NCBI GenBank assembly: GCA_003550305.1
Contig: QKYT01000674.1
Coordinates: 3,401-54,804, forward strand
Length of the DNA stretch: 51,404 nucleotides
Reading direction: 5' to 3'
Origin: Glomus cerebriforme
Lineage: Eukaryota > Glomeromycota > Glomeromycetes > Glomerales > Glomeraceae
Positions within the stretch are counted from its first letter, which is position 1. Every line of letters begins with the position of its first letter. Shown here one piece after another: positions 21,205-33,378 of this stretch. Below the pieces are notes generated by a model. The model made no database searches, was not told where the DNA came from, and saw only the letters and a program-made list of their open reading frames with translations. Made by a program: the position numbers and the translations under genes.

Positions 21205-24200
21205 TCTTTTTGTGTATATAATTTATTTTATTTTAAGATTTTTAAGTTTCGTTTTTTATTAAGCATATTTAATTAATCATTGACGTACATTATGGAAATT
21301 TCTATAGGATTTCATGTGTTAAAACCGGCAATTATTTATTTATTTATGAACATTTATTTATTGAACATTTTATTTATGAACATTCTTTTAGTATTCTTTT
21401 ACACTTTTTCTCATCTTTTTTTGTTGGTTGAAATAATTTTGTACAGTACATATAGATATAGACATTATAGTTGCATTCACATTTATTAAAAATAAAAATT
21501 TTTTATAGTCGACATTTCTTCATAAAAAAAAAAAAAAATTTATGTCTCCATAAAATTTAAGATAATAAAATCATCATCAGGAAACATCTGAAGTCATCCT
21601 CCGAAATTTTGCAGAAAATGATCTGCTACGTACACGCAGTACTCGGTAAAAATCGGTAAAAAATTCAAGCGATACAGTATTTTGTGTCGATTTAAAAAAT
21701 TAAATCCGGATTTATTGTAACGTAAATATATCCAGTTCCCTTGATTTCTTCGGATTTAAATCCGGTTTATTACGATTTCCTTTCGGTCATCCCAAATGTG
21801 ATAACTCCGGATGAAACCGAATTTATTATATTCGGATATATCCGAAACGAATTTATATCCGAAGGTCGAATATCGGATGTAACTCTACCCTTGTTTACAA
21901 AAAAAGTATATATATATATCTGATAAGTAATTAGAATAAAAAAATAATCGGAGGTTTACCGAGTTTTACCATATGTAAAATGTCAAATCTGAGCTACAAT
22001 ACAGTACTTGTAGCCAATAAATATTAAATAATCGGCCGATAGTTAATATTAAATTCTCCGATTTTGATCACCAATTTATTAAGAATTTTCATCTTTACAG
22101 TTAATAAACATTAATCTTTTTAAGAATCAAATAATATTATTAACATTAATTTTGCATAATTTTATTAATAGATAATAATAATAATAGAACAATGAATTAT
22201 TATTTAAAATGTGAAGGTCTACTTAATACTTATAATATCATAAATTTGTATTAAAATAATATATGATTCTTTTTTTATATGACAAAGCATTTGGCGTTCA
22301 TGCAGTACAGTCTAATTTTAGGATTCGATATCCAAATTTGAGATAATTAAATTAATTAATTACCTTGTATCTTTTTTTTTTAAAAAAAAAAATAATATAT
22401 TTAAATAAATATGAACGGAGAATTTCAAGTCATTCCGTTACACAGAATAAATAATTTTCATGAAAATTTCCCACAGTTATCCTTATCTGGACGATAAAAA
22501 TCAAGGGCTTTTAATATTTCCAATAAATATGTTTTTTGAATGGTAGTCTAATATTGGCTTATCTTGAACACAAAAAAGGAATAAACCGAAAAAAAATCCT
22601 TTAATTATTTTGAATACAAAATTTATTTATTTATGTAATAACTTTCGTCGGAAAACTCGGAAAATTTTTAATTTATAGTCTTCTAATCTATATTTGTCAA
22701 TTTTCTTTCTCATTTGATGAATGTATGTATTTTACAAATCTAAAAAATTGCATCGCAGTACATTATTAAAATAATTTTTTTTTTATGGTCTTGATATCAA
22801 CAAAGATGCATAATAATGTAACCCAATAAAGGTATTATGACCATATGATGTTCTTTAGAACAATGGTATATTATCATGTCACACAATAAAGAACGGTGTT
22901 TTGAAACGCTATAGCGACTACAGTATAACGATATTGACATGTACAGTAAAATATTTTATATCACACCAAAAAGTTTCGCTATTTTTTTTTAAAAAAAATT
23001 TAAAGATGTATATTTAAAGATGATATAACTCGATAACATACTAGAGAATGATATTTATAACGACATTTATAACGACATTTATATATTTACATATAGATCG
23101 ATCGAATTTTAAGAATATTTGCGCCTGCTACCGAATATAAAGCCGAATCTTGGATCATTTTTATTATATTACACCAGTAAACTTACAATTGGTCAATTGT
23201 GTTCTAAAATATAAAAAATTTTTATACAAGTTAATTATTTTATGTTGACAATCTAACTTGGATAAACGAATAGGAGTGGATAATCTTATACTACTTTATA
23301 CACTCCAACAAAAGAAATCTCCACTTACACAAGGAATATAAATAGAAAAGGTCTTTTTTTTTAATCGTTCAATCATAATATATATTATGTATACTTTGGG
23401 GAAAAAAAAAAAGATTTTGATACCACGCAGTAAATCTTATTATCGTGATATTACACAAATAATTCGCGCATGATAATGTATGAAAAAAAGGTTAGTTTAT
23501 TACGTAACTTTACTAAAAGCTTGAACATATAGTATTAGCGTACAGATTTAAATAATATCCAAAGATGGTCGTGCATCAACAACTGTATTAGGAATTTATA
23601 ACCTTAGAATATCTTTAAAACCTTCTCAATATTATTCAATATTATCATTCATAGTTATATATTGAATTGCTAAATACGGTTCTTCCGATAAACAATTAAA
23701 AACAAAAGAACGATTCGGATTTTAAGATAAGATCTTTTTTTTTCATTACATCATCTCAGGAGAACCCATGACCTTTTCTAAACTTTATGACAAAGGAAGG
23801 AAATGATCTTTTCAAGTTAATATATTTTGTAAAAGATATAAAGTAATATGATTAGATTTCTAATCAAGAATTTAGATCTTGGATGAATAAAATCCTAAAT
23901 GATCTTATTATTTTATTTTATTCACCAATCTATAAAAGGACATATTTTTTCACTTACACAAAGGAATGGTAGTTAGTTTTTTATTTAAGTTATTTATAAA
24001 TGTCGGATTTTAAATAAACTGATTCGTTAACCTTCGAATTTTTGTGATTAAATAATATTACACAAAATAATTGTGTGTGATTATGTGTGCGTGAATATAA
24101 TTTCATGGAACGATTTATCTATAACAGTATTATAAATTTATGATGAGAATTTTAAATATAAATAGGGTGGAATGAAACGTTTTGAATCTAAATCTTTTTT

Positions 24201-24318
24201 CCCTCTTTAATAATAAAAAAAAATATCTCATATTCTTATTGAAAAAAAAAGTTTTTTTTTCAATTGAGATATTTCACTTTCTTTCAATCACTAATAATAA
24301 TCTCCCTCCTCAAAAAAT
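21205..24318. other. Long AT-rich spacer with a CCGGAT-rich patch
   Basis: No gene is supported. Between about 21700 and 21890 the words AAATCCGGAT, TTCGGAT, ATATCCGAA and CTCCGGAT recur on both strands and form local palindromes, probably a degraded element. T/A palindromic tracts occur near 22372, 22983 and 24240. Confidence 0.45.
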
Positions 24319-25047
24319 ATGAAATACCTAAAACTCTCAAAAAGAAAAGTGCCAAAAAAAAGAACTTATAAAATCGATTCTGATGTACGTTAAATAATTT
24401 GTACTAATATATATATATATATATATTCAGATTATTAATAATAAAAAAAAATTTTTTCTTTTCAGAGTGAAAAAATCATTATTGATTATATGGATCGATG
24501 GGATAAACATGGTAGAGTAAATCGAAATCGTTTTGTGGAATTAAGTAAAATGGTACCTTATACCGCCAAGCAAATTTGTCAACAGTAAGCTTAATAAATA
24601 ATTTTGTTTCGTTCTTTTTTTTTTTAAAAAAAAACGAAATTAATTTTTATAACTATAAATTATTAGTTGGTGGAACAAGCTGGATCCAAGGCGTAAGTAA
24701 AATTGTATCTTTAATCCTTTTTTTTTTCTTAAAAAGAAGAAACAAAAATAAAAAAAGAATATCTTTTCATTTCATTTCATTCAGTTAATACACAAACACC
24801 TTTTACACGAGATGAAAAGGAATACATTTTCGAATGGGTCGATGTACACTTGGAAACAAGTAACAAAAAAATTTCCTGGAAGCTCTTGCAAATGGAAATG
24901 GAAGAAGAATTCGGAATGTTACGTTCTCGAAATGATATAAAAAATATTTGGTACGCCAAAAAAAGAAAATTATGTAGACAAGCGCAAAATATGTCCAAAC
25001 CCAGAATTGAAAGTTTTATCATGGAAACTTTTCCTCCCTTATCCTAA
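24319..25047 (+). CDS. Myb/SANT-like protein D
   Basis: Exons 24319-24384, 24466-24584, 24667-24692 (26 nt), 24785-25047; 157 residues. The N-terminal exon is longer and very basic (SKRKVPKKRTYKI), resembling a nuclear localisation signal. R2-like repeat: SEKIIIDYMDRWDKHGRVNR then NRFVELSKMVPYTAKQICQ-HWWNKLDPR; it has three extra residues relative to paralogs. R3-like repeat: TRDEKEYIFEWVDVHLE, ISWKLLQMEMEEEFGML, RSRNDIKNIWYAKKRKLCRQ. The tail is RIESFIMETFPPLS, only loosely like the SLLN ending of other copies. Donors are GTACGT, GTAAGC and GTAAGT; acceptors end TTTCAG, TATTAG and TTCAG. It appears intact. Confidence 0.87.
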
Positions 25048-25879
25048 TCGATCATTTATTTTCTATTTTTGTTGTTTTTAAAGTATATTTAACGTAATTA
25101 TACTTTTATTTAGTATAATTATATTTTATTTTCCTATATATATATATAAAAAAAAGAAAAAAAAATCATCAGTATAGTTTATTAATTTTCTTTTTAAACA
25201 TTCCTTACTAAATACGTACCAAATATATTTTTTTATTTTCCTTCTTATCTTATTTCTTCATAAACTTTTTTATATTTTCTGAGTGACAAATTATAGTAGT
25301 CACTAATAACGCTTTAATCCTGTAACGCTTTAATCCTATATTTCTAAAGCCGTTAAATTTTAATAAAGTATGAAACATTAAGTTATAACGTACATGCAAG
25401 TGAAAAAAATATTGAATTTACGCAAAGTGTTTATTTTCATAGACGTACTTTTTTATGCCATAAATTATTAAGTTTGCTTTATGGCTCATATAATCATATC
25501 TTTCATAACTGTAAAACCTTTAAAGTATACATACTGTAATTATTATTTTTGATTTCTTGTATAAAAATTTTCTAAAAATGATCATGGTTATTCATGTAGT
25601 AGAATATGAAATAATAGTAAATCCTCCCGAAAATTAAATAATTTAATTTTCCTTAATTTTTTTTTTTTTTAAAAAAAAAGAGAAAAGATTATTGAAATAG
25701 AATCTCAAAATTGATAGAAAGATGAATGTTTGGAGAGCGACTCATATCCACCTGAAAAAGTATAATCTTTTAGCAAGACGTTTTGAATAATACGATTGCT
25801 ATCAAAGAAGTAAGATATTAATTTATTATCAACTTACGCGCATCACATGCGTCAGGTTGACGACATATATTTTTCCTTG
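25048..25879. other. AT-rich spacer
   Basis: It contains a TA microsatellite (about 25135-25150), a T12A9 tract near 25662 and a direct repeat of ACGCTTTAATCCT (25309 and 25325). No gene is visible. Confidence 0.5.
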
Positions 25880-26009
25880 GCTACGCCCCTGTAAAAAGTT
25901 TAAATTCGTATTATTTATTTCATGGGGAGTTGGGATTAATAGGGTTTTTTTCCCGAAAACCATGGTATTCCCCTCCCCATGAAATAAATGGATAATCCCC
26001 AGGAGCGTG
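25880..26009. mobile_element. Short palindromic MITE-like element
   Basis: The arms ATTTATTTCATGGGGAG (25913-25929) and CTCCCCATGAAATAAAT (25973-25989) are perfectly complementary. Outer ends GCTACGCCCCTG (25880-25891) and CAGGAGCGTG (26000-26009) also pair imperfectly. The 62-codon minus-strand frame across it (26017-25829) is explained by the palindrome and its GC-rich ends. Confidence 0.55.
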
Positions 26010-27628
26010 TCACTCATTAAATATACACGTGATAAACTATTTTAACCATTAATATTACTTTTAAACATGATTAATATTTTATAATAGCAATTCTGTCTTT
26101 AGATAATAAAAACGAAATTATTATTCAAGTATTAATTAAATACAAATTTTATTAACAGTAATACAAGTAAAAAATACAAATTATTACATTATTATATTAA
26201 ATTTAAACAGTACTTATAAAAATTAGAAATTTCCCGACTATCAATATGAGACCGGGAAATAAGTAAACGAAGATTCCCGGTCACCTATAAACATAGTTAA
26301 CCACATGCAAAAAATTAGACTGAAGGTAATCATGGGTGACACTTAGTGCGACAGGGGATTATAATGGAAATAATCCTTTCACGGAAAGTTCCATTATTAT
26401 TTATGATTATAAAAAATGAGCCTTTAATAATGGAATAAACATGTAATCATGTAATATTAACTTTTTTTTTACATTTAGTCTAGTCATAGTCACGGGCTCT
26501 CGGCTCTTGCGCATAAAGCCATGCTTAATGGTTGCTTTTTAGTCAGAATGTTATTCGATGATATAATTTTTTTTTTGATACGCGTCCTATTTGATATTTA
26601 TAGTATATAATATGATTATTATAATGGATGTTTATGCGTAATTTTTACCCCATTATACAAGTTTAGTACCAATGAAAATTGAAAAATTTTGTAATGTATA
26701 ATAATTAATAATTTAATCAATGATTTTGCCCCAAAAAATCGGCATTCGAATCATTGGTGCTTAAATTTTATCATGTGAGGACTGCTTACAATGATTGTGT
26801 AAATTAACTAAATTAACTTAATTCATTATGATTTATTATAATTTAATGTCAATGAACTATTTATGATAATTCTGGCTAGAATTATTGTCGATCATTTCTT
26901 AGCCTTAGTCTTATGACTTTTAAATAAAGGATTTTTTTTCTAATGCTCCATTTAGGCATTTAGAAGATGACCGGCAAGAGATGATATATCTATCGGAAAA
27001 AGTATTGATTTAATTTTTAATTTATAATTCTAATTTGGAATCATTATTTCAAATTGATTGATATACGTAATTTACATACGTACTAATATTATCCCCTTTA
27101 CTCCCCCCCCTTTTTTTTATATATATATATTAATTTAAAGTTCAAAGATTGATTAATGTGATCAAAAATATCCTTAAATGACGAAATTTGAAAGGTAAAT
27201 ATTTAAGAAAGATTTGCGATTTGTCAATGTGTGATTGATCGACGTGGTGTTGTCGTGTGATTAAAATTGTGCATTGTAAAAAATTTAATCATCCTAATTC
27301 GATTGAATTGTATTACAATATAGAATCATTTTCTTTAATTTTAAATGTTTAAAATAAATAAGGCATTTATATAATGAGATTTTAAAGATACATTTTCGAT
27401 TATCAACAAAAATACAAACAAATAATAATAATTTTATCTCATTAATAATAGATTTAAAACTGATCTAATAAAAAAAAAAAATAAAATAAAAGAATATTTA
27501 AATACCCAAACATTTCACTTTTCTAAAATATTAAAATTAAAAGAAATTATTAAATTTTTTTTGACAAAGAATTATAATCTCTTTTTTCTCTTTTTTATAT
27601 ATATATATATTTATTTTTAAAATCGATA
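26010..27628. other. AT-rich spacer with minor palindromes
   Basis: GACCGGGAA (26251) and TTCCCGGTC (26273) pair, and TAGTACCAATGA (26665) and TCATTGGTGCTT (26752) nearly pair. A C8T8 tract lies near 27104, and TA microsatellites lie near 27117 and 27598. No gene is supported. Confidence 0.5.
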
Positions 27629-28329
27629 ATGCGCTCCAAAGAAATATTATTTAGAGAAGAAGTATGTTATATAAAATAGTATTTTAAAACAACTAATGTT
27701 CTTTAAAATTAGTAATTTTTTTTTCTTGATATGATTTTCATGATTTTCATGATCTTATTTGATCTTCTTGTAGGATAATGTCCTTATCAGGAAATATATG
27801 AAAGAATATGGCCATCGTAAAAATCGTTTTGCATTGATTAGCAAATTATTAGATTCGAAATTTAATAATAAACAAATTTCTGAACAGTTAAGCATCTTAA
27901 CAATTTTAAAAATATTTCTCTTTTTCTTAAAATAAAATAAATAAAATTCTACTTTTTTAATTTAGTTGGAGAAATTCTCTTAATCCGGAGTGTAAATAAA
28001 GTTTTGTTCTAATACTTTCTTTCTTACTGTAAAAAAAATTACTAATATATTTTATAAATTTATTAGTATGCCATGAAGAATTTGGATTCTATGAAAAAAC
28101 AATTATTGATCTTCTGGTTCCAAAATATCAAAAATCAGATAAAATCCAGTGGAAATTTGTAATCGTTGAAATGAAAATTTATTTTGAAAAACTTTATAGC
28201 GAAAATAAAATCAAGAATTATTGGTATTCAAAGAATAGAAATAATAATACAAAAGATTCGAAATCGAAAACAAAAACTGTTAAAAGAAATGCACCATACT
28301 CAAAATCTCGAAAACAAAACGTTATTTGA
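27629..28329 (+). CDS. Myb/SANT-like protein E
   Basis: Exons 27629-27661, 27774-27886, 27966-27991 (26 nt), 28067-28329; 144 residues. R2-like repeat: DNVLIRKYMKEYGHRKNRFA then LISKLLDSKFNNKQISE-HWRNSLNPE; here the MP.YTP turn is altered to LDSKFNN. R3-like repeat: GFYEKTIIDLLVPKYQK, IQWKFVIVEMKIYFEKL, YSENKIKNYWYSKNRNN. The tail is basic and serine/lysine-rich (SKSKTKTVKRNAPYSKSRKQ) and ends NVI without an SLLN motif. The intron 2 donor is GTTAAG, weaker than the GTAAGT used by the paralogs; the others are GTATGT and GTAAAT. It appears intact. Confidence 0.85.
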
Positions 28330-29104
28330 AAATGTCGATAATCCTTAAACCCTTTCGATTGGTTATAACTATTTTTTAAAATTATTATAATTATTATTAC
28401 CCTTGTTATTTCGTTTTATTATTAATCGATTTAATTTTATTTAGTTATCGATTTTCGTTTATATTACTTAAAAATATGTTAAATTCGTACATTTTTATTT
28501 ACTACTAAGAAAAAAAAATTATCATTATAAAATGTAAAAATGTAAATAGAAATAATAAAAAAATCATTCGTTTACAAGGGGTAAAATCATCTCCAAAAAA
28601 TTATAACTTGATCATCATGCCCATTGTTTATATTATGCTAATATTATGTTTATTATGCTTGTCAAAAATAAACAAAAACAATTGCGTATTATTATTATTA
28701 TTGTTGTCAAACATTATTTTTTTTTTTCTTATCGGATTATATTTAATTTCTATGAATGATGACAAAAATGAAATTGCAATCAATGTCTTTCAAAATATCG
28801 TTTGCATGGAATGACGAAATAAATTAGGAGCTCCATTGTAAATGTTTCAATTTATTAGCTTATCAAGAAAATAGTATTGTTATGCAAATATAGATAAATA
28901 AATTACACAAAGACGAGATTAAATTTTTATTTTTTTTTATTTTTGAAAGGTAGAAATAATACAATCTTAGATTTACGATCGTACAACAAACAAAGCCACA
29001 TTATTTATTCAAATACTAGATTCAAGAAGGTAAGAAATTATATAAAATAAAGCTTCGAAAAATGTACAATCTAAAGAAGAAAAAATTTCTTTTTTTTTTC
29101 TTTT
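28330..29104. other. AT-rich spacer
   Basis: Nothing is supported here. A leucine-rich 68-codon frame at 28608 is what ATT/TTA-rich DNA gives by chance. Confidence 0.5.
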
Positions 29105-29960
29105 CTATTATTATTATCCCACTAAAATTTTTAATTCTAATTAATTGCTTTCTTACTATAATTTCAAACATGGGACGTTATAAAAATCCATTATTCAATA
29201 AAGACGTATGTTTAATAAAAAAAATTAAATATTATCGTTGTTATATTATACCTTATTAAAAGAAATGTTTTTCTCGCTTTAGGATAATAAACATATCAGG
29301 CTACGAATGAACGAATGGGGACATCATCATGATCGTTTTACAAGGATTAGTAAAACAATGCAAAATCGTACGCCAAAACAAATTTCTGATTAGTAAGTTT
29401 TAATTTTTTTTCTATTTTTTTTTTTTAAAGACAAGTCTTAACTTTTTTTTAAAAAAAATTTTATTTAGCTGGAGAAATCATCTCAATCCAAAATGTATGT
29501 CACTTTATCCTTTAATATTATTATTTTTTACTTTTTCAATTTTTTAGGATATAAATATATATTTTTCATATATTCTATAGTGTGTCATGAACCTTTATCA
29601 CAAGATGATAAAGATTTTATTATCGAGCAGGCTCAAAAATATCCACTTATCATTCATTGGAAATTTATTATCAGCGGGTTGGAAAAGAAATCTGGTAGAC
29701 TTCGTTCCGAAAATTTAATAAAAAATTTTTGGTATTTGACTCCTTTAGCAAAAGAACGAAAAAAAGGAAATTTCAGAATTACCGTCTCGTCTCTTTTAAA
29801 TTGATCTCCTAAGCGTCTTTTTGGTTTAATAACTCTCAATTACCCTCAAAACACAAAAAAACATAATTAATTTAATTAGGGCTCTGGAAGTTTTCTATAT
29901 ATTTTCTCTTACCTTTATTTTTTGATATATTTTCTTTTCACCATAAAAGTATTTTAAATT
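29105..29960 (+). repeat. Segmental duplicate, inverted copy at 45835-46682
   Basis: About 850 bases match the reverse complement of 45835-46682, including all three introns (intron 3 looks identical), the coding exons and the 3' flank down to TTTTCACCATAAA. The copies lie about 16 kb apart. Confidence 0.85.
29170..29804 (+). CDS. Myb/SANT-like protein F
   Basis: Exons 29170-29205 (MGRYKNPLFNKD), 29283-29392, 29469-29494 (26 nt), 29581-29804; 131 residues. R2-like repeat: DNKHIRLRMNEWGHHHDRFT then RISKTMQNRTPKQISD-YWRNHLNPK, the best match to the classical Myb R2 (RTPKQ...W.N.L.P). R3-like repeat: SQDDKDFIIEQAQKYPL, IIHWKFIISGLEKKSGR, LRSENLIKNFWYLTPLAKER. The C-terminus is FRITVSSLLN. Donors are GTATGT, GTAAGT and GTATGT; acceptors are TTTAG, TTTAG and CTATAG. 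It is nearly identical to gene J at 45982-46615 and appears intact. Confidence 0.88.
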
Positions 29961-31494
29961 TCATCAAAATTACTTCAACACCTTTGTGTAACAATTTTTT
30001 GTGCGACACTTTTTTCACATAATATTATTTATTTGTTATTATTATAAAAAAAATAATCTAAAATACAAATAAAAATTTTTTTTTTTATTTACGTGAGGGT
30101 ATATACGCAATCACATAGCAAAAATGTTAATATAAAATTTAAAATTACCAAAATTGAATTAACGACGAATATTATATTTGATAAATTATAAAATCACATT
30201 AATATACAATATATATACGAAAAAATATTAATGAAATTTTTTAAAAAGGGCTAAAGAATGATTATAAAAAGATTTCATCATGAATGTATATGAAAATATA
30301 TGTTTTTTTATTGCGCATGCGAGATATTACATATATGTAATTTTTCTTTAATGTAAGATACCGTAATTTTTTTCTTGAATAATATCTCAAGTTGAATAGA
30401 TAAAAATTTACAAAAAAACCATTTAAGTAATAAACCAACTCATTTTTATAGCAACGATGAATCGAATATTTAGAAATTAATTAAAGAGACAATTTTGACA
30501 AAGAAAAGAAGCTATGATTAGAAGAGAATAATGAATTGTAGAGATAAAGTCATAGCCGAAAGTGATGGATACCTATCTATGGTTAATAAATGTTTGTATA
30601 AATGGACAAATTTGAATGATTCGTACTCAGAAAATCGGAATTTGATTCGAATTAAGGATTCTAAACAGAATTATCAAATTCTAATTTTAGTTTATCTATT
30701 TGTGTATAAGTTTCACCTCATTCCTGCTAATTAAAAATGTGTTAATGAAAAAAAGGCTTATGCATGATTGATTTGGCGACAAATAATTTTAAATTATGCA
30801 AATTATGAATGTGCGTATCGAGGTACAAAAACGAGCATAAATAGAACCTAATTTGTAATATTACAATGAAAATTTTTTTAATATTATAATTTTACTACTG
30901 ACATTGTAATATTATACATTTTTAGACTCATTCTAAACAAATCATATGATTCACCTCCGATCAATGAAATTTTGTGTATCGTAAATACCACTGATGTGGT
31001 ACAAAAGGCCATTGCTTTGAACGTACCTAATATAGGTTATCATTATCAGTACCACGCTTAAAATCTAAACATCCTTGTGTCACGCCATCGTGATATTAAA
31101 AATCCACTAAAAGTGTTACACATACATATTTGATCTAGATTCATCAAAATATTGAAAATCATTACAACATTTACAACATTAACCCTTAATTTTCAATTTA
31201 TTCTTGGAATGGTTAAATTTATCATATCACCTTAAAAAAAAAGATTGATATACTGTAATTGAAGTTTAATTTATACTGGATAAATAATTATTTCAAGTTT
31301 CCGCTATTTTTTATACTAAAATGTGTCCATTATGACTATTGAGAAAAAAAAAATCGTATATCAGAATTTAGAATGTTAAAAAAAGATTACTTGTGGCATG
31401 ATTATCTTTGCCAAAGATCGAGTGCATGATAATGTCATGACTTGAAATCTATCGTTATCAGCTGACACGAATATAAACAAAAATAATAAAACCA
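29961..31494. other. AT-rich spacer
   Basis: No gene is supported. A 67-codon frame at 30531 has no recognisable motif. Confidence 0.5.
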
Positions 31495-32530
31495 AATACA
31501 ATATCACAATCTATCATCTTTGCGATTAAATTTTTTTTTTTTAAAAAATCAAATTAATTCGCTCAAATTTATCGAATAAACAAATTATTATTTTCTCTTT
31601 AAATTATACAAGATGTCCTATTGTAAAATGTCGCAATCCGATGAAAATGTATGTCACTAAGATTTTTCTTTTTAAGAAAAAATTGGTTTGTTAATATATA
31701 TTTTTTTTATAAGGATATCAGGTATTATATGAAAAAATATGGCCAACGACATAATCGTTTTGCAATAATAAGCAGATTAATGCCGAAATACACACCAAGA
31801 CAAATTTATAATTAGTAAGTTTTAATTCAATAAAAAAAAGCTGTTTTATTTACGTTCTAAAATTAATGATTTTCTGTTTTTATTTTATAAATTAATTTAT
31901 TACAGTTGGAGAAATTATCTTGATCCGAAATGTACGTAAATTTATCTTTTAATAAAAAATTTTGTATAATTTTTTTATTAAAACATTTTTTTTCAATAGT
32001 ATGTCTCGATCACTGCGAGAAACAATTTATCATTGAATGGATTCATGAACATCAAAAATCAATAATTAAATCACAGAAAAAATGTTTTGACTATCATCGT
32101 TATCGTTTCGAAATTGAAATTTATATCTTAGCGTCGGGGCAAAATTGTACAGATTATCTCGATCTGGATTGTAGGTAAATTTATCTTATAATAGTTTTTT
32201 TTTGATTTTTTTTTGATTAATATTTCTTGATTTTTAGGGGATAATGCGAAAAATCATATTACTAAACGGCCTAGAAACCATCGATTGTCAAGTAATTTAA
32301 TTCCTTGGAAATGGTTAGTTGATGATTTGAATAATCACTTTAATAAGTGGCATTCTGGAAAAAAAGTCAGGAACTTTTTACAAAAAAAACAAAAAAGTAT
32401 TTCAAGAAAAGCTGAAAAGAAAATTAGAGCTGAATCCCCCGAGATTTTCCTTCCATCTTCTAATAAGTCTCGCCATCACAACAGTCAAAATTATTATTCA
32501 AGAATTTCTATTGAATCTCTTTTAAATTAG
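31495..32530 (+). repeat. Segmental duplicate, inverted copy at 12147-13135
   Basis: Exons, introns and upstream flank (CAAATTAATTCGCTCAAATT and onward) match the reverse complement of 12147-13135. Similarity ends at the stop codon. Confidence 0.8.
31613..32530 (+). CDS. Myb/SANT-like protein G, with an insertion in R3
   Basis: Exons 31613-31648 (MSYCKMSQSDEN), 31714-31814, 31906-31931 (26 nt), 32000-32170, 32238-32530; 208 residues. R2-like repeat: DIRYYMKKYGQRHNRFAIIS then RLMPKYTPRQIYN-YWRNYLDPK. R3-like repeat: CEKQFIIEWIHEHQKS, then an insertion of about 60 residues (FEIEIYILASGQNCTDYLDL, WDNAKNHITKRPRNHR), then LIPWKWLVDDLNNHFNKW and KVRNFLQKKQKS, where Leu stands for the usual Trp of the third helix. 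An extra intron (donor GTAGGT at 32171) lies inside the insertion. The C-terminus is RISIESLLN. If that extra intron is not spliced, the frame ends at 32178 after R2, giving a short form. It is a sister of gene A. Confidence 0.82.
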
Positions 32531-33199
32531 GAAATCTCATAATCTAATCTAAAAAAAAAAAAAATATGAAAAATATTTCGGGCACTCACGCACATGACTG
32601 ACTGCGCTCGGCAAAAATGGTTACACGGATTTTTAGTTAATAAAGTTTGACGAAAATTTTTTGAACTAAATTGTTAATAAAAATATTGAAAACTCTCGTT
32701 GAATATAAGTTATTGCAGGCTATATTTAAATATTTAAATATTTTTCACACTATAAAGTAAAATTATCGTAAGACAGTTCTCCAACATGATTTCAAAATAT
32801 AAATTTCACCTTTCTATTCTAAAATATGTCGCAAATTTACGAAAATTGGTGGAATATTAAGCATCGTCATGATAAATTCACACATAAAATCGTGGTTTTT
32901 TCCTTGTCTTTATGAAATTATTTTTATAAAAAATTTTTTTTTTGATTTCGTCTCTTTTTACTAGGTAATGTAAATATTATTAGTATTGACGAAGAAGTAC
33001 AAAGAAAAATATGCTATTACTGTATGCAGATCGAATTAATGACATAACATTAATTTACGTTCATATATGGCAGCTTGTGCAATTTTACGAACAATATTTA
33101 AATATTGCAAATTACAATACAATTGCGTATTATTCTCTTTAGGCTAATCATTAATCAAAGATGAAAATATTAAAATTAATTTTTTTTTGAAAGAAAAGA
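32531..33199. other. Spacer with a faint Myb-like fragment
   Basis: At 32827-32890 the frame MSQIYENWWNIKHRHDKFTH slightly resembles the start of the R2-like repeat (..WGHHHDRFT..), but nothing follows it. The rest is AT-rich. Confidence 0.3.
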
Positions 33200-33378
33200 A
33201 TATTAAAAGATAAGATTTACTTACAATTTGGATAACTAAATTAATTTATTAAAAGAAAAAAAAAAATCAAATAAAGATTACTTATTGGATAAAGATTTGA
33301 GTTGGTGTATATTCGGGATTTTCTTGCTAATCATTACAAACTAATCACGATGTGGTACTTGGTAATATTATTGTCCTA
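33200..33378 (-). pseudogene. Myb/SANT-like copy H, inactivated fragment
   Basis: After a CTCGTAG acceptor the minus strand reads DNNITKY, then in a second frame HRD, TAG, FVMISKKIP, then in a third frame EYTPTQIFIQ, followed by a degenerate donor. These are the pieces of R2 (RF.MIS..IP.YTP.QI). Exon 3 is reduced to TTATCCAAATTG before GTAAGT, having lost about 15 bases of the WRNYLDP microexon. No R3 exon follows. It is clearly a dead family member. Confidence 0.7.

Noticed and set aside
25829..26017. 62-codon minus-strand frame
   Set aside because: It is explained by the palindromic MITE-like element; the residues at both ends are encoded by the hairpin arms.
26470..26545. Possible tRNA or SINE-like sequence (CGGGCTCTCGGCTCTTGCGC)
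   Set aside because: No A/B box pair and no cloverleaf could be formed by eye.
28608..28814. Leucine-rich 68-codon frame that looks like a membrane protein
   Set aside because: The leucine and isoleucine runs come from ATT/TTA repeats; there is no start context and no supporting motif.
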